From positions 1,178,001 to 1,242,000 of the forward strand of contig CAVZAA010000003.1 in assembly GCA_963773105.1 (NCBI GenBank): a stretch of DNA of 64,000 bases, in the 5' to 3' direction. The position numbers and the translations under genes are program-made. The notes below the pieces were generated by a model that saw only the letters and a program-made list of their open reading frames with translations, did not search any database and was not told where the DNA came from. Source of the stretch: Trebonia sp963773105. GTDB lineage: Bacteria > Actinomycetota > Actinomycetes > Streptosporangiales > Streptosporangiaceae. The first letter of the stretch is position 1. Each line of letters opens with the position of its first letter. This document shows positions 48,536 to 57,167 of the stretch, in pieces.

Positions 48536-49167
48536 CCGCGGCTCGGCCACGCGTCGGCGATCAGCTTGCGGGCGTCGGACACCAGCTGGGGCAGCACTCG
48601 GGTGCGGCCGATGACCGGCATGAAGTTGGTATCGCCGCCCCACCTGGGCACCACGTGCTGGTGCAGGTGGGCGGCGATCCCGGCGCCGGCCACGGTCCCG
48701 AGGTTCATGCCCAGGTTGAACCCGTGCGGGCCGGACGCCGCCCGCAGGGCGGCGATCGTCCGCTTCGTGTAGTCGCTGAACTCGGCCGTCTCGGCGGTGG
48801 TCAGCTCCGTGTAGTCCGCCAGGTGCCGGTACGGGCAGATGAGCACGTGACCGCTGTTATAGGGGTACAGGTTCATCACCGCGTAGACCAGGTCGCCGCG
48901 GGCGACGATCAGCCCCTCCTCGTCTGTCAGGGTCGGCGCGATGCAGAACGGGCAGCCCTCGTGGTCGTCTGGACCGGTCGGCTTGCCCCCGCTCTGAATG
49001 TACGCGAGCCGGTGCGGCGTCCACAGGCGGCCGAACGCGTCAGGCACGCCCGCGCCGGGCAGCCCCGCATCGGGCAGCTGCGCCTCGGCGGGCATATCCG
49101 GACTGGGCTGGGCCGGCGGGGCGGGCTCAGCCGACGACGGCGGCTCGGATGACGGAACGGACGACAC
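48532..49167 (-). CDS. HIT family hydrolase (AP4A phosphorylase-like)
   Basis: About 211 residues; the GTG start is tentative since the first 40 residues are P/S/A-rich and unconserved. LWTPHRLAYIQ, the Cys pair EGCPFC, LNLYPYNSGHVLICPYRH and the catalytic HxHxH in AAHLHQHVVPRWGGDTNF are typical. These enzymes split dinucleoside polyphosphates. In relatives the gene stands between thrS and the PIP synthase gene; here it is separated from pgsA by 8 kb of accessory genes, and thrS is absent. Confidence 0.92.
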   Translation of the reverse strand: MSSVPSSEPPSSAEPAPPAQPSPDMPAEAQLPDAGLPGAGVPDAFGRLWTPHRLAYIQSGGKPTGPDDHEGCPFCIAPTLTDEEGLIVARGDLVYAVMNLYPYNSGHVLICPYRHLADYTELTTAETAEFSDYTKRTIAALRAASGPHGFNLGMNLGTVAGAGIAAHLHQHVVPRWGGDTNFMPVIGRTRVLPQLVSDARKLIADAWPSRG

Positions 49168-49308
49168 GATCCCGATGGTATCGGCACCCCTGAGAGGAGC
49201 GCGCGCGAGCGTCCTGGGGTTTAGCATTGTCGTGGTCAAATGACTTTATGTGAGGACATGCCGATGCCATCATCGGGACGGGAATGCCCACGAGCAGATG
49301 GGACCGAC

Positions 49309-50118
49309 ATGGCAGAGTCGCAGGATCACCACGAGAGCTGGAAAGCGCTCGGCCTCCGCACCGACATCCCGCACCCGGCTCGCGTTTACGACTACATGCT
49401 CGGCGGCAAGGACAACTTCGCGGCCGACCGGGAGATGGCCGAGCGAGGGCTGGAGCTCGTCCCTGAGATGCGGGATTCCTCACGCGGCAACCGCGATTTC
49501 CTCATCCGCGCCGTCGCCTTTGCCCGCGACGCGGGGATCCGCCAGTTCCTTGACATCGGCACCGGGCTGCCGATCAGCCCCAATACGCACGAGATCGCCG
49601 GGTCCGCTCACCCGGATGCCCGCGTCGTATACGTCGACAACGACCCGGTGGTGTTCATGCGGGCCGAGGCGCTGCTGGCCGACGAGGAGACCGTGGGGGT
49701 GGTCCGGGCTGACCTGCGCGACGTCGACCAGGTCCTAGCCGACGCCGGCCGGCTGCTCGACTTCACGAAGCCGGTGGCACTCATGTTCGTGGCTGTCTTG
49801 CACTGCATCGAGGACGTCGACGACGCGGTCGACATCGCCGCGAGGTACCTGGCCGCGCTCGCGCCAGGCAGCTACCTCATCCTCTCGCACTCCACCGACG
49901 AGTTCGCAGCTGAGCGAATGCACGCGGCCTCGGCCGAGGCCGCAAGGCGGGGGGCAACCTGGGTCCCCCGCGGAAAGGACGACATTCTGCGCATGTTCAA
50001 TGGCCGGGACCTAGTCGACCCCGGTCTCGTGCTCGTTTCACGCTGGCGCCCCGACCGTGACATCCCGACCCGCATCGCGGACCGGGCCTGGTCCTACGGT
50101 GGCGTGGCCCGCGTATAG
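49309..50118 (+). CDS. SAM-dependent methyltransferase, actinomycete DUF574-like family
   Basis: 269 residues. ATG chosen after GGGA; upstream in-frame codons overlap the HIT gene's start region. Family hallmarks are TDIPHPARVYDYMLGGKDNFAADRE, RDFLIRAVAFARDAGIRQFLDIGTGLP (SAM-binding) and VVYVDNDPVVFMRAEALL. Such genes are expanded in Streptomyces and Streptosporangiales and often near developmental loci; their substrates are unknown. The 3' end overlaps the convergent hydrolase gene by 25 bases. Confidence 0.93.
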   Translation: MAESQDHHESWKALGLRTDIPHPARVYDYMLGGKDNFAADREMAERGLELVPEMRDSSRGNRDFLIRAVAFARDAGIRQFLDIGTGLPISPNTHEIAGSAHPDARVVYVDNDPVVFMRAEALLADEETVGVVRADLRDVDQVLADAGRLLDFTKPVALMFVAVLHCIEDVDDAVDIAARYLAALAPGSYLILSHSTDEFAAERMHAASAEAARRGATWVPRGKDDILRMFNGRDLVDPGLVLVSRWRPDRDIPTRIADRAWSYGGVARV

Positions 50119-51011
50119 CCCCGGAGCCGGCCGGCCAGGCCGAGCAGGTCGTCGAGGATGCGGTCGATCGCGGTGACGGTCATCGTGAGGTGGCCGGCAC
50201 CCGGTTCCAGGTGGGCGTGGGCGCCGGGGATGTGCGCGGCGAGCCACTGGCCGTGCGCGAACGGGACCATCATGTCCTGGTCGCCCTGCCAGATCGCCAC
50301 CGGCGCGGCGAAGGAGTCGAGGCTGAATCCCCAGTCGGCGGCGAACGCGAGGTCGTCGTCGCGCCAGCCGGCGATCCCCTCCCTGATGGCACCGCGCAGG
50401 CTGCGCGCGAGATCGTCGGCGAACTGGCCGTTGATCACGCTGGCGTCGGCCCCGGAGATCAGTCCGCCGAGGGACGCGATGATCTGCTCGCCCTCGATCG
50501 AGCCGAGCGCCGCGGCCTCCTTCTCCAGGTACGGCGTGAGCGCGTCGGCGCCGCGCACCGCCAGGGTGAACTCCTCCACGTTCTCCGGTCCCATCCCGGC
50601 TAGGAAGTCCAGGCCCTCGACGCCGTAGGGGCCGACGCCGGCCACGGAGGCGGCGGCCAGGCAGCGGCCGGGCAGCAGCGCGGCGCAGGCGAGCGAGTGC
50701 GGTCCGCCGCCGGAGAAGCCAATCGACACGAACTCGCCCGCCCCGAGCGCGTCGAGAACCCGGGACAAGTCGCCGGTGACGTCGGCGACCCGGCGGCCGG
50801 GCCTGGGGGTGGAGCCCTCGTAGCCGGGTCTGGCGGTCATCACGACCCGCAGCCCGCGCGCGTGCGCCGCTCCGACGATCTTCGCGTTGGGAACGAGCCC
50901 GCCCGGCGTCCCCTCGTGCACCACGAGCGGGAATCCGTCTTCAGGGCCAACCGTCAGCACGTCGATGTCACGGCCGTCGGCGAGGGGAACCAACCGTCGT
51001 TGAGTCTGCAT
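50094..51011 (-). CDS. Alpha/beta hydrolase
   Basis: 305 residues, ATG start. Oxyanion region HEGTPGGLVP, nucleophile elbow GFSGGGPHS (Ser near residue 99), late Asp in WQGDQDMMVPFAHG and His in PGAGHLTMT complete the triad. A helical cap lies between (GPENVEEFTLAVRG). Similar to hydrolases annotated as proline iminopeptidase- or haloalkane-like, but no substrate can be assigned. Confidence 0.9.
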   Translation of the reverse strand: MQTQRRLVPLADGRDIDVLTVGPEDGFPLVVHEGTPGGLVPNAKIVGAAHARGLRVVMTARPGYEGSTPRPGRRVADVTGDLSRVLDALGAGEFVSIGFSGGGPHSLACAALLPGRCLAAASVAGVGPYGVEGLDFLAGMGPENVEEFTLAVRGADALTPYLEKEAAALGSIEGEQIIASLGGLISGADASVINGQFADDLARSLRGAIREGIAGWRDDDLAFAADWGFSLDSFAAPVAIWQGDQDMMVPFAHGQWLAAHIPGAHAHLEPGAGHLTMTVTAIDRILDDLLGLAGRLRGYTRATPP

Positions 51012-51055
51012 GCCCCAACCCTAGCCGGGCCCGGGCCGGGGCTGGCGGTACCGGC

Positions 51056-51505
51056 TTACTGGCCGGGGTTGGCGTAGACGCGGGCGGGGTGGACGAAGAG
51101 GGCGGTGCGGCTCTCGTCCCGCATGACCCGGTCGTAGGTGGCGAAGTCGTCGTGGGTGCCGCCGGCCGCGGTGAAGATCTCGCGCAGCAGCAGGCGCAGC
51201 CGTTCGGCGTCGACGGTCGGCTCGGGGTCGTCAGGTCCGATCAGGTCGACCGCGCCCTCGGCCGCCGCCCACTGCCAGCCGGAGCGGATCACCACGTTGG
51301 CGTAGGGGCGCTCGCGCACATAGGCGAGCTTGCGGGTGCCGCCCCTGATGACCATGCCGACGACTAGCTCGCCGGTGACGGGGTGCGGCAGCACCCCGGC
51401 GTTGACGACGGACGACGAGATCGTCCCGTCCGTCCGGGTGACGGAGACCACGACAAGTCCGTGGTCCCCCGCGACTAGCCGCCTGAAGTCCTCGATGTTC
51501 GCCAT
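51056..51505 (-). CDS. PPOX class F420-dependent oxidoreductase
   Basis: 149 residues, ATG start. Split-barrel flavin/F420 fold with FRRLVAGDHGLVVVSVTRTDGTISSSVVNAG, GGTRKLAYVRERPYANVVIRS and a C-terminal YDRVMRDESRTALFVHPARVY. Families of this size (TIGR03618-like) reduce unknown substrates with F420, a cofactor typical of actinobacteria. Single gene between the hydrolase and tex. Confidence 0.9.
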   Translation of the reverse strand: MANIEDFRRLVAGDHGLVVVSVTRTDGTISSSVVNAGVLPHPVTGELVVGMVIRGGTRKLAYVRERPYANVVIRSGWQWAAAEGAVDLIGPDDPEPTVDAERLRLLLREIFTAAGGTHDDFATYDRVMRDESRTALFVHPARVYANPGQ

Positions 51506-51539
51506 GACCCCATTCAACCGTGCCTGCGGGCCCCGCGCG

Positions 51540-54455
51540 CTAAGGGCGTCCGGAGCGGCGGTCGGCGGGGGCCTCGTTGGCCGGCTTGCCTGCGTCGTTG
51601 AGCAGGCCGGCTCGGCGGAGGGCCTCGGCCATCGCCGGGTTGGTCGGGGGCGGCGGGGTGCGGCGGTCGCCTGAGCCCCGTCGGTCAGCGCCTGCGCCCG
51701 GGGCGCCGCCGCGCCGGTCATTGCCCGGGCCGGAGCCGCTGCCCCGGCGGTCATGGCCGGCGCCTGCGCCGTGGCGGTTGCCGTTGGAACCGGGCGCGCC
51801 GCGCCGCTCGTCGGAGCCGCCGGCTCGGCCGTCGGCGGCCGCACCCGTGCCGCCGTCGCGACGGTCGGCGCCCGCACCGGACGAGCCGCCGCGCTGGCCG
51901 GCGCCCGGACGGCCCGGACGGTCGGAGCCCGGACCGTTGCGGCGGCCGGAGCCGCCGGGGCCGCTGCGGCCGGCCCGCCGGTCATTGCCGGGTCCGCTGC
52001 GGCGGCCGGTCGGGCCGGCCGCGACCGCGCCGTCAGCGCCGCTGGCAGCGTCTGCGCTGGCGGGGTCGGCGGTGGCGTCGCCCTCGGGGCCGGCCGCGGC
52101 GGTGGGAGTCGTTGCCGCAGAGGCGGAGCCAGGGTCCGTTCGGGACGATGATTGTGACTTTGATCTTGAGTTCTGGCGGGGGCCGCGGCGCGGGCCTTGG
52201 TTTGGCTGGGCGCCGTCGGCCGGGTCGTCGGTCCGCATGGTGAGTGAGATTCGGTGCCGCGGAATGTCGACCGACAGGACCTTGACCTGCACGACGTCGC
52301 CGGACTTGACGACGTCGTGGGGGTCGGCGACGAAGTTCTTGGACAGCGCGGAGACGTGCACCAGGCCGTCCTGGTGGACGCCGATGTCGACGAACGCGCC
52401 GAACGCGGCGACGTTGGTGACGACGCCCTCCAGGACCATGCCCGGTTCCAGGTCGCCCAGGGTGTGCACGCCGTCGGCGAAGGTGGCGGTCTGGAACTCG
52501 GGCCGCGGGTCGCGGCCGGGTTTCTCCAGCTCCTTGAGTATGTCGTTGACGGTGGGGAGGCCGAAGGCCTCGTCGGTGAACTCGGTCGGGTTGAGCCCGC
52601 GCAGCGTCTTGGTGTCGCCGATCAGTGCGCCGACGTCTTCGCTGGTCTTCTCCAGGATGCGGCGGACCACCGGGTAAGCCTCGGGGTGTACGCCGGAGGC
52701 GTCGAGCGGGTTGTCGCCGCCGCGGATCCGGAGGAAGCCGGCGCACTGCTCGAACGCCTTGGGGCCGAGCCGGGGGACGTCGCGCAGGTGCTCGCGGGTG
52801 GCGAACGCGCCCGCGGCGTCGCGGTGCGCGACGATCGCGCCGGCCAGGCCGTCGGTGATGCCGGAGACCCGGGCCAGCAGCGGCTTGCTGGCGGTGTTGA
52901 CGTCCACCCCGACGGCGTTCACCGCGTCCTCGACCACGGCGTCGAGGGAGCGTTCGAGCTTGGTGCCGGTGACATCGTGCTGGTACTGGCCCACGCCGAT
53001 GGACTTCGGATCGATCTTGACCAGCTCGGCGAGGGGGTCCTGGAGCCTGCGGGCGATCGAGACCGCGCCGCGCAGCGAGACGTCCATGTCCGGGAGCTCG
53101 GCGCTGGCGTAGGCGCTGGCGGAGTAGACCGAGGCGCCGGCCTCGGACACGACGATCTTGGTCAGGTTGAGCTCGGGGTTGGCCTTGATCAGATCGATGG
53201 CGAGCTTGTCGGTCTCGCGCGAGGCGGTGCCGTTGCCGATCGCGATGAGCTCGACGTGGTGCTGCTCGGCCAGGTTCTTGAGGATCGCCAGCGACTCGTC
53301 CCACTTGTTCTGCGGAACGTGCGGGTAGATCGTGTGGGTCGCGACCGGCTTGCCGGTCTGGTCGATGACGGCGACCTTGACGCCGGTGCGGAAGCCCGGG
53401 TCAAGGCCCATGGTTGCGCGCTGGCCGGCCGGGGCGGCCAGCAGCAGGTCCCTGAGGTTGGCGGCGAACACGTCGACCGCCTCCGCCTCGGCGCTCTGCC
53501 ACAGTCGCATCCGCAGGTCGATGCCGAGATGGACCAGGATGCGGGTGCGCCAGGCCCAGCGCACGGTGTCGGTCAGCCACTTGTCGGCGGGCCAGCCGTG
53601 GTCCATGATGCCGAAGCGGTCGGCGATGGGCTGCTCGTAGGAGGCCGACAGAGTGGCACCGGCGATGGCGTCGAAGCCCTCGTCGTTCGGGTTGAGCGTG
53701 AGGTCGAGGATCTCTTCCTTCTCGGCCCTGAACATCGCCAGCACCCGGTGCGCCTTGAGCCGGCCGAAGGGCTCGGCGAAGTCGAAGTAGTCGCTGTACT
53801 TCTTGCCCTCCTCCGCCTTTCCCTCGCGGACCTTGGCGACCAGGCTGCCCTGGGCCCACATGCGCTCGCGGAGCTGGCCGATCAGGTCGGCGTCCTCGGC
53901 GAAGCGCTCGACCAGGATCGCGCGGGCGCCGTCGAGGGCGGCCGCCGCGTCGGGCACGTTCTCGCTGAGGTAGCCCTCGGCCGCCTCCCTGGGGTCGGTC
54001 GCCGGGGTCTCGAGCAGCAGGTTGGCGAGGGGCTCGAGGCCGTTCTCGCGGGCGATCTGGGCCTTGGTCCTGCGCTTGGGCTTGTAGGGGAGGTAGAGGT
54101 CCTCGAGCCTGGCCTTGGTGTCGGCGCCGTCGATCTGCGCGCGCAGTTCGTCGGTGAGCTTGCCCTGCTCCTCGATCGAGGCCAGGATCGCGGTCCGCCG
54201 CTCCTCCAGCTCGCGCAGGTAGCGGAGGCGCTCGTCGAGCGTGCGCAGCTGGGCGTCGTCGAGCGTGCCGGTGGCCTCCTTGCGGTACCGGGCGATGAAC
54301 GGGACGGTGGCCCCGCCGTCGAGCAGGTCGACGGCGGCCGTGACCTGGTGGTCGCGCACGCCGAGCTCCGCGGCGATCCGCTTGACGATGCCGAGCGTGG
54401 TCGCTTTCGCGGTCGGGCTTTCCGCGGTGGTCTGCGCGGTGGTCTGCGTGGTCAC
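51540..54455 (-). CDS. tex: Tex family RNA-binding protein with long R/G-rich tail
   Basis: 971 residues, GTG start. Tex N-terminal helical domain, YqgF-like domain (LDPGFRTGVKVAVIDQTGK), helix-hairpin-helix segments (LLARVSGITDGLAGAIV, FATREHLRDVPRLGPKAFEQCAGFL), and an S1 domain at about 670-740 (GMVLEGVVTNVAAFGAFVDIGVHQDGLVHVSAL). The last 200 residues are G/R/D/A low complexity, absent from most Tex proteins, with a short conserved-looking tail, NPAMAEALRRAGLL. Tex influences transcription and RNA stability and is widely conserved. Confidence 0.94.
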   Translation of the reverse strand: MTTQTTAQTTAESPTAKATTLGIVKRIAAELGVRDHQVTAAVDLLDGGATVPFIARYRKEATGTLDDAQLRTLDERLRYLRELEERRTAILASIEEQGKLTDELRAQIDGADTKARLEDLYLPYKPKRRTKAQIARENGLEPLANLLLETPATDPREAAEGYLSENVPDAAAALDGARAILVERFAEDADLIGQLRERMWAQGSLVAKVREGKAEEGKKYSDYFDFAEPFGRLKAHRVLAMFRAEKEEILDLTLNPNDEGFDAIAGATLSASYEQPIADRFGIMDHGWPADKWLTDTVRWAWRTRILVHLGIDLRMRLWQSAEAEAVDVFAANLRDLLLAAPAGQRATMGLDPGFRTGVKVAVIDQTGKPVATHTIYPHVPQNKWDESLAILKNLAEQHHVELIAIGNGTASRETDKLAIDLIKANPELNLTKIVVSEAGASVYSASAYASAELPDMDVSLRGAVSIARRLQDPLAELVKIDPKSIGVGQYQHDVTGTKLERSLDAVVEDAVNAVGVDVNTASKPLLARVSGITDGLAGAIVAHRDAAGAFATREHLRDVPRLGPKAFEQCAGFLRIRGGDNPLDASGVHPEAYPVVRRILEKTSEDVGALIGDTKTLRGLNPTEFTDEAFGLPTVNDILKELEKPGRDPRPEFQTATFADGVHTLGDLEPGMVLEGVVTNVAAFGAFVDIGVHQDGLVHVSALSKNFVADPHDVVKSGDVVQVKVLSVDIPRHRISLTMRTDDPADGAQPNQGPRRGPRQNSRSKSQSSSRTDPGSASAATTPTAAAGPEGDATADPASADAASGADGAVAAGPTGRRSGPGNDRRAGRSGPGGSGRRNGPGSDRPGRPGAGQRGGSSGAGADRRDGGTGAAADGRAGGSDERRGAPGSNGNRHGAGAGHDRRGSGSGPGNDRRGGAPGAGADRRGSGDRRTPPPPTNPAMAEALRRAGLLNDAGKPANEAPADRRSGRP

Positions 54456-54588
54456 GATCGAGTGGGGCCTTCCTGGCTGGCGAGGTACACCGGTGAGCCT
54501 AGTGGGCGTCGGCGGGCGGTCAGGGCCGGTCCGCGCTAGCGGCGGTAATTCCGTGGGTCCCGACCGGGCCGCTTAGTAGAGTTTGCCC

Positions 54589-57162
54589 ATGACCGATGCC
54601 GACCAGAACTCGCGCCCCGCTACCGTTCCCGACAAGCCCGTCCTTGACGGTCTGGAGGCGGCATGGAGCGTACGCTGGGAGGCCGACCAGGTATACGCGT
54701 TCGACCGGTCGCGGCCGCGGGCCGAGGTCTTCTCGATCGACACCCCGCCGCCCACCGTCTCCGGATCGCTGCACGTCGGGCACGCCTTTTCCTACACTCA
54801 CACGGACATTATCGCCCGCTTTCGCCGGATGACCGGTATGTCGGTGTTCTATCCCATCGGCTGGGACGACAACGGGCTGCCGACCGAGCGGCGGGTGCAG
54901 AACGTGTACGGGGTGCGGGGTGACTCTTCGCTCCCGTATGACCCTTTCTTCGTCCCGCCCGAGAATCCGGGCAAGTCCGAGGTGCCGGTCTCGCGGCGGA
55001 ACTTCATCGAGTTGTGCGAGCGGCTCACCGCCCTCGACGAGCGCGCGTTCGAGGAGATGTGGCGGCGGATCGGGCTCTCGGTCGACTGGTCGCTGCTCTA
55101 CACCACGATCAGCGACTCGGCTAGGCGGGTCTCCCAGCGGGCGTTCCTGCGCAATCTGGCGCGGGGTGAGGCGTACCGGGCCGAGGCGCCCACACTGTGG
55201 GACGTCACCTTCCAGACGGCGGTCGCCCAGGCCGAGCTCGAGGACCGCGAGCAGGCGGGCGCGTTCTACCGGATCTCGTTCCATTCGCAGGCCGGGCCGG
55301 TGTGGGTCGAGACCACCCGGCCGGAGCTGCTGCCCGCCTGCGTGGCGCTGGTGGCACACCCGGACGACACGAGGTACCAGGGGCTGTTCGGGACCTCGGT
55401 GCGGACGCCGGTGTTCGACGTCGCGGTGCCGGTGCTCGCCCACCCGCTGGCGGAGCCGGACAAGGGGTCGGGAATCGCGATGGTGTGCACCTTCGGCGAC
55501 CTGACCGACGTGACCTGGTGGCGGGAGCTCGACCTGCCGCTGCGGTCGATCATCGGGCGCAACGGGCGGCTGCTGGCCGAGCCGCCGGCCGACGTGCCCG
55601 CCGAGCCGTACAAGGAACTGGCGGGGAAGACCGTGTTCTCGGCCCGCGCCCGGATGGTCGAGCTGCTGCGGGAGAGCGGCGATCTGGATGGCGAGCCGCG
55701 GCCGGTCACCCGGCCGGTGAAGTTCTACGAGCGCGGTGACCGGCCGCTCGAGGTCGTCACCTCGGGACAGTGGTACATCAGGAACGGCGGGCGCGACGCG
55801 GCCGTCCGCGCCCGGCTGATCGCCGCCGGGCAGCGGCTGACCTGGCATCCGGCCCACATGCGGGTGCGCTACGAGAACTGGGTGTCCGGGCTCGCGGGCG
55901 ACTGGCTGATCTCGCGGCAGCGGTTCTTCGGGGTGCCGTTCCCGGTCTGGTACCCGGTGGACGATTCGGGGTCGCCGGTGTACTCGACGCCGATCGTGCC
56001 CGAGGAGTCGGCGCTGCCGGTGGACCCGTCGTCCGAGCCGCCCCCCGGGTACGCGGAGGCGCAGCGCGGCGAGCCGGACGGGTTCGTGGCCGATCCCGAT
56101 GTGATGGACACGTGGGCCACGTCGTCGCTGACGCCGCTGATCACCGGGCGCTGGGGAACCGATGACGACCTGTTCGCGCGGGTGTTCCCGATGGACCTGC
56201 GGGCGCAGTCGCACGAGATCATCAGGACCTGGCTGTTCTCCACGGTGGTGCGGTCGCAGCTGGAGTTCGGGGTGCTGCCGTGGTCGGACGCCGCGATCTC
56301 GGGCTGGATCCTGGACCCGGACAGGAAGAAGATGTCCAAGTCCAAGGGGAACGTGGTCACGCCGATCGACCTGCTCGAGCAGTACGGCTCGGACGCGGTC
56401 CGGTACTGGTCGGCCAGCGGCCGGTACGGGGTGGACACCGTGTTCGACCTGGGACAGCTCAAGGTCGGGCGGCGGCTCGCGGTGAAGATACTCAACGCGT
56501 CGAAGTTCGTGCTGTCGCTTGACGGGTCGATCGGGCCGGTCACGGCGGCGGTCGACCGGTCGCTGCTGGCCGCGCTCGACGGCGTGGTCCGCTCGGCGAC
56601 GTCGGCGCTGGCGGAGTACGACCACAGCGGGGCGCTGGAGGCGATCGAGCGGTTCTTCTGGATGTTCTGCGACGACTACCTGGAGCTGGTGAAGTCCCGC
56701 GCCTACGGTTCCGGCGCGGGGGCGTCGTCGGCGCGGGGGACGCTGCGGCGGGCGCTGTCGGTGCTGCTGCGGCTGTTCGCGCCGTTCCTGCCGTTCGCGA
56801 CCGAGGAGGTGTGGTCCTGGTGGCAGGAGGGGTCGGTGCACCGTGTGTCGTGGCCGTCGGCTGACCTGGACGCCCCGGATGGCGCGGGCGAGCCCGGCGG
56901 CGATCCGGCGGTGCTCGCGACCGCGGCGGCCGTGCTCGGCCAGGTCCGCAAGGCGAAGTCGGAGGCGAAGGTCTCCATGCGGGCCGAGGCGGCCCGGGTC
57001 GTCGTGCGGGGGCCGTCCGCCGCCGCCGACGCCGTCCGGGCCAGCGAGGACGACCTGCGGGCGGCCGGGAACATCGCCGACTTCTCGTTCGTGGCGGTGC
57101 CCGCGCCCGGGGGCGGCGAGCTGGTGACTGAGGTCACGCTGGCGGACCCGGTTACCTCCTGA
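54589..57162 (+). CDS. valS: Valyl-tRNA synthetase, archaeal/rickettsial type
   Basis: 857 residues, ATG start. Class I signatures HVGH (62-65) in TPPPTVSGSLHVGHAFSYTHTD and KMSKS (581-585). GWDDNGLPTERRVQ, DVMDTWATSSLTPLI and RAQSHEIIRTWLFSTVV belong to the archaeal-type ValRS rather than the usual bacterial form (which has PPPNVTG and GTDHAGIATQ). The C-terminal tail is short, without the long coiled coil of bacterial ValRS. Whether the genome has a second, bacterial valS is not visible. Confidence 0.93.
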   Translation: MTDADQNSRPATVPDKPVLDGLEAAWSVRWEADQVYAFDRSRPRAEVFSIDTPPPTVSGSLHVGHAFSYTHTDIIARFRRMTGMSVFYPIGWDDNGLPTERRVQNVYGVRGDSSLPYDPFFVPPENPGKSEVPVSRRNFIELCERLTALDERAFEEMWRRIGLSVDWSLLYTTISDSARRVSQRAFLRNLARGEAYRAEAPTLWDVTFQTAVAQAELEDREQAGAFYRISFHSQAGPVWVETTRPELLPACVALVAHPDDTRYQGLFGTSVRTPVFDVAVPVLAHPLAEPDKGSGIAMVCTFGDLTDVTWWRELDLPLRSIIGRNGRLLAEPPADVPAEPYKELAGKTVFSARARMVELLRESGDLDGEPRPVTRPVKFYERGDRPLEVVTSGQWYIRNGGRDAAVRARLIAAGQRLTWHPAHMRVRYENWVSGLAGDWLISRQRFFGVPFPVWYPVDDSGSPVYSTPIVPEESALPVDPSSEPPPGYAEAQRGEPDGFVADPDVMDTWATSSLTPLITGRWGTDDDLFARVFPMDLRAQSHEIIRTWLFSTVVRSQLEFGVLPWSDAAISGWILDPDRKKMSKSKGNVVTPIDLLEQYGSDAVRYWSASGRYGVDTVFDLGQLKVGRRLAVKILNASKFVLSLDGSIGPVTAAVDRSLLAALDGVVRSATSALAEYDHSGALEAIERFFWMFCDDYLELVKSRAYGSGAGASSARGTLRRALSVLLRLFAPFLPFATEEVWSWWQEGSVHRVSWPSADLDAPDGAGEPGGDPAVLATAAAVLGQVRKAKSEAKVSMRAEAARVVVRGPSAAADAVRASEDDLRAAGNIADFSFVAVPAPGGGELVTEVTLADPVTS

Positions 57163-57167
57163 TCCGG

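Noticed and set aside
54520..56841. 773-codon frame antisense to valS, and a similar 761-codon frame opposite tex
   Set aside because: Both are R/P/H/L-rich shadows of well-identified genes.
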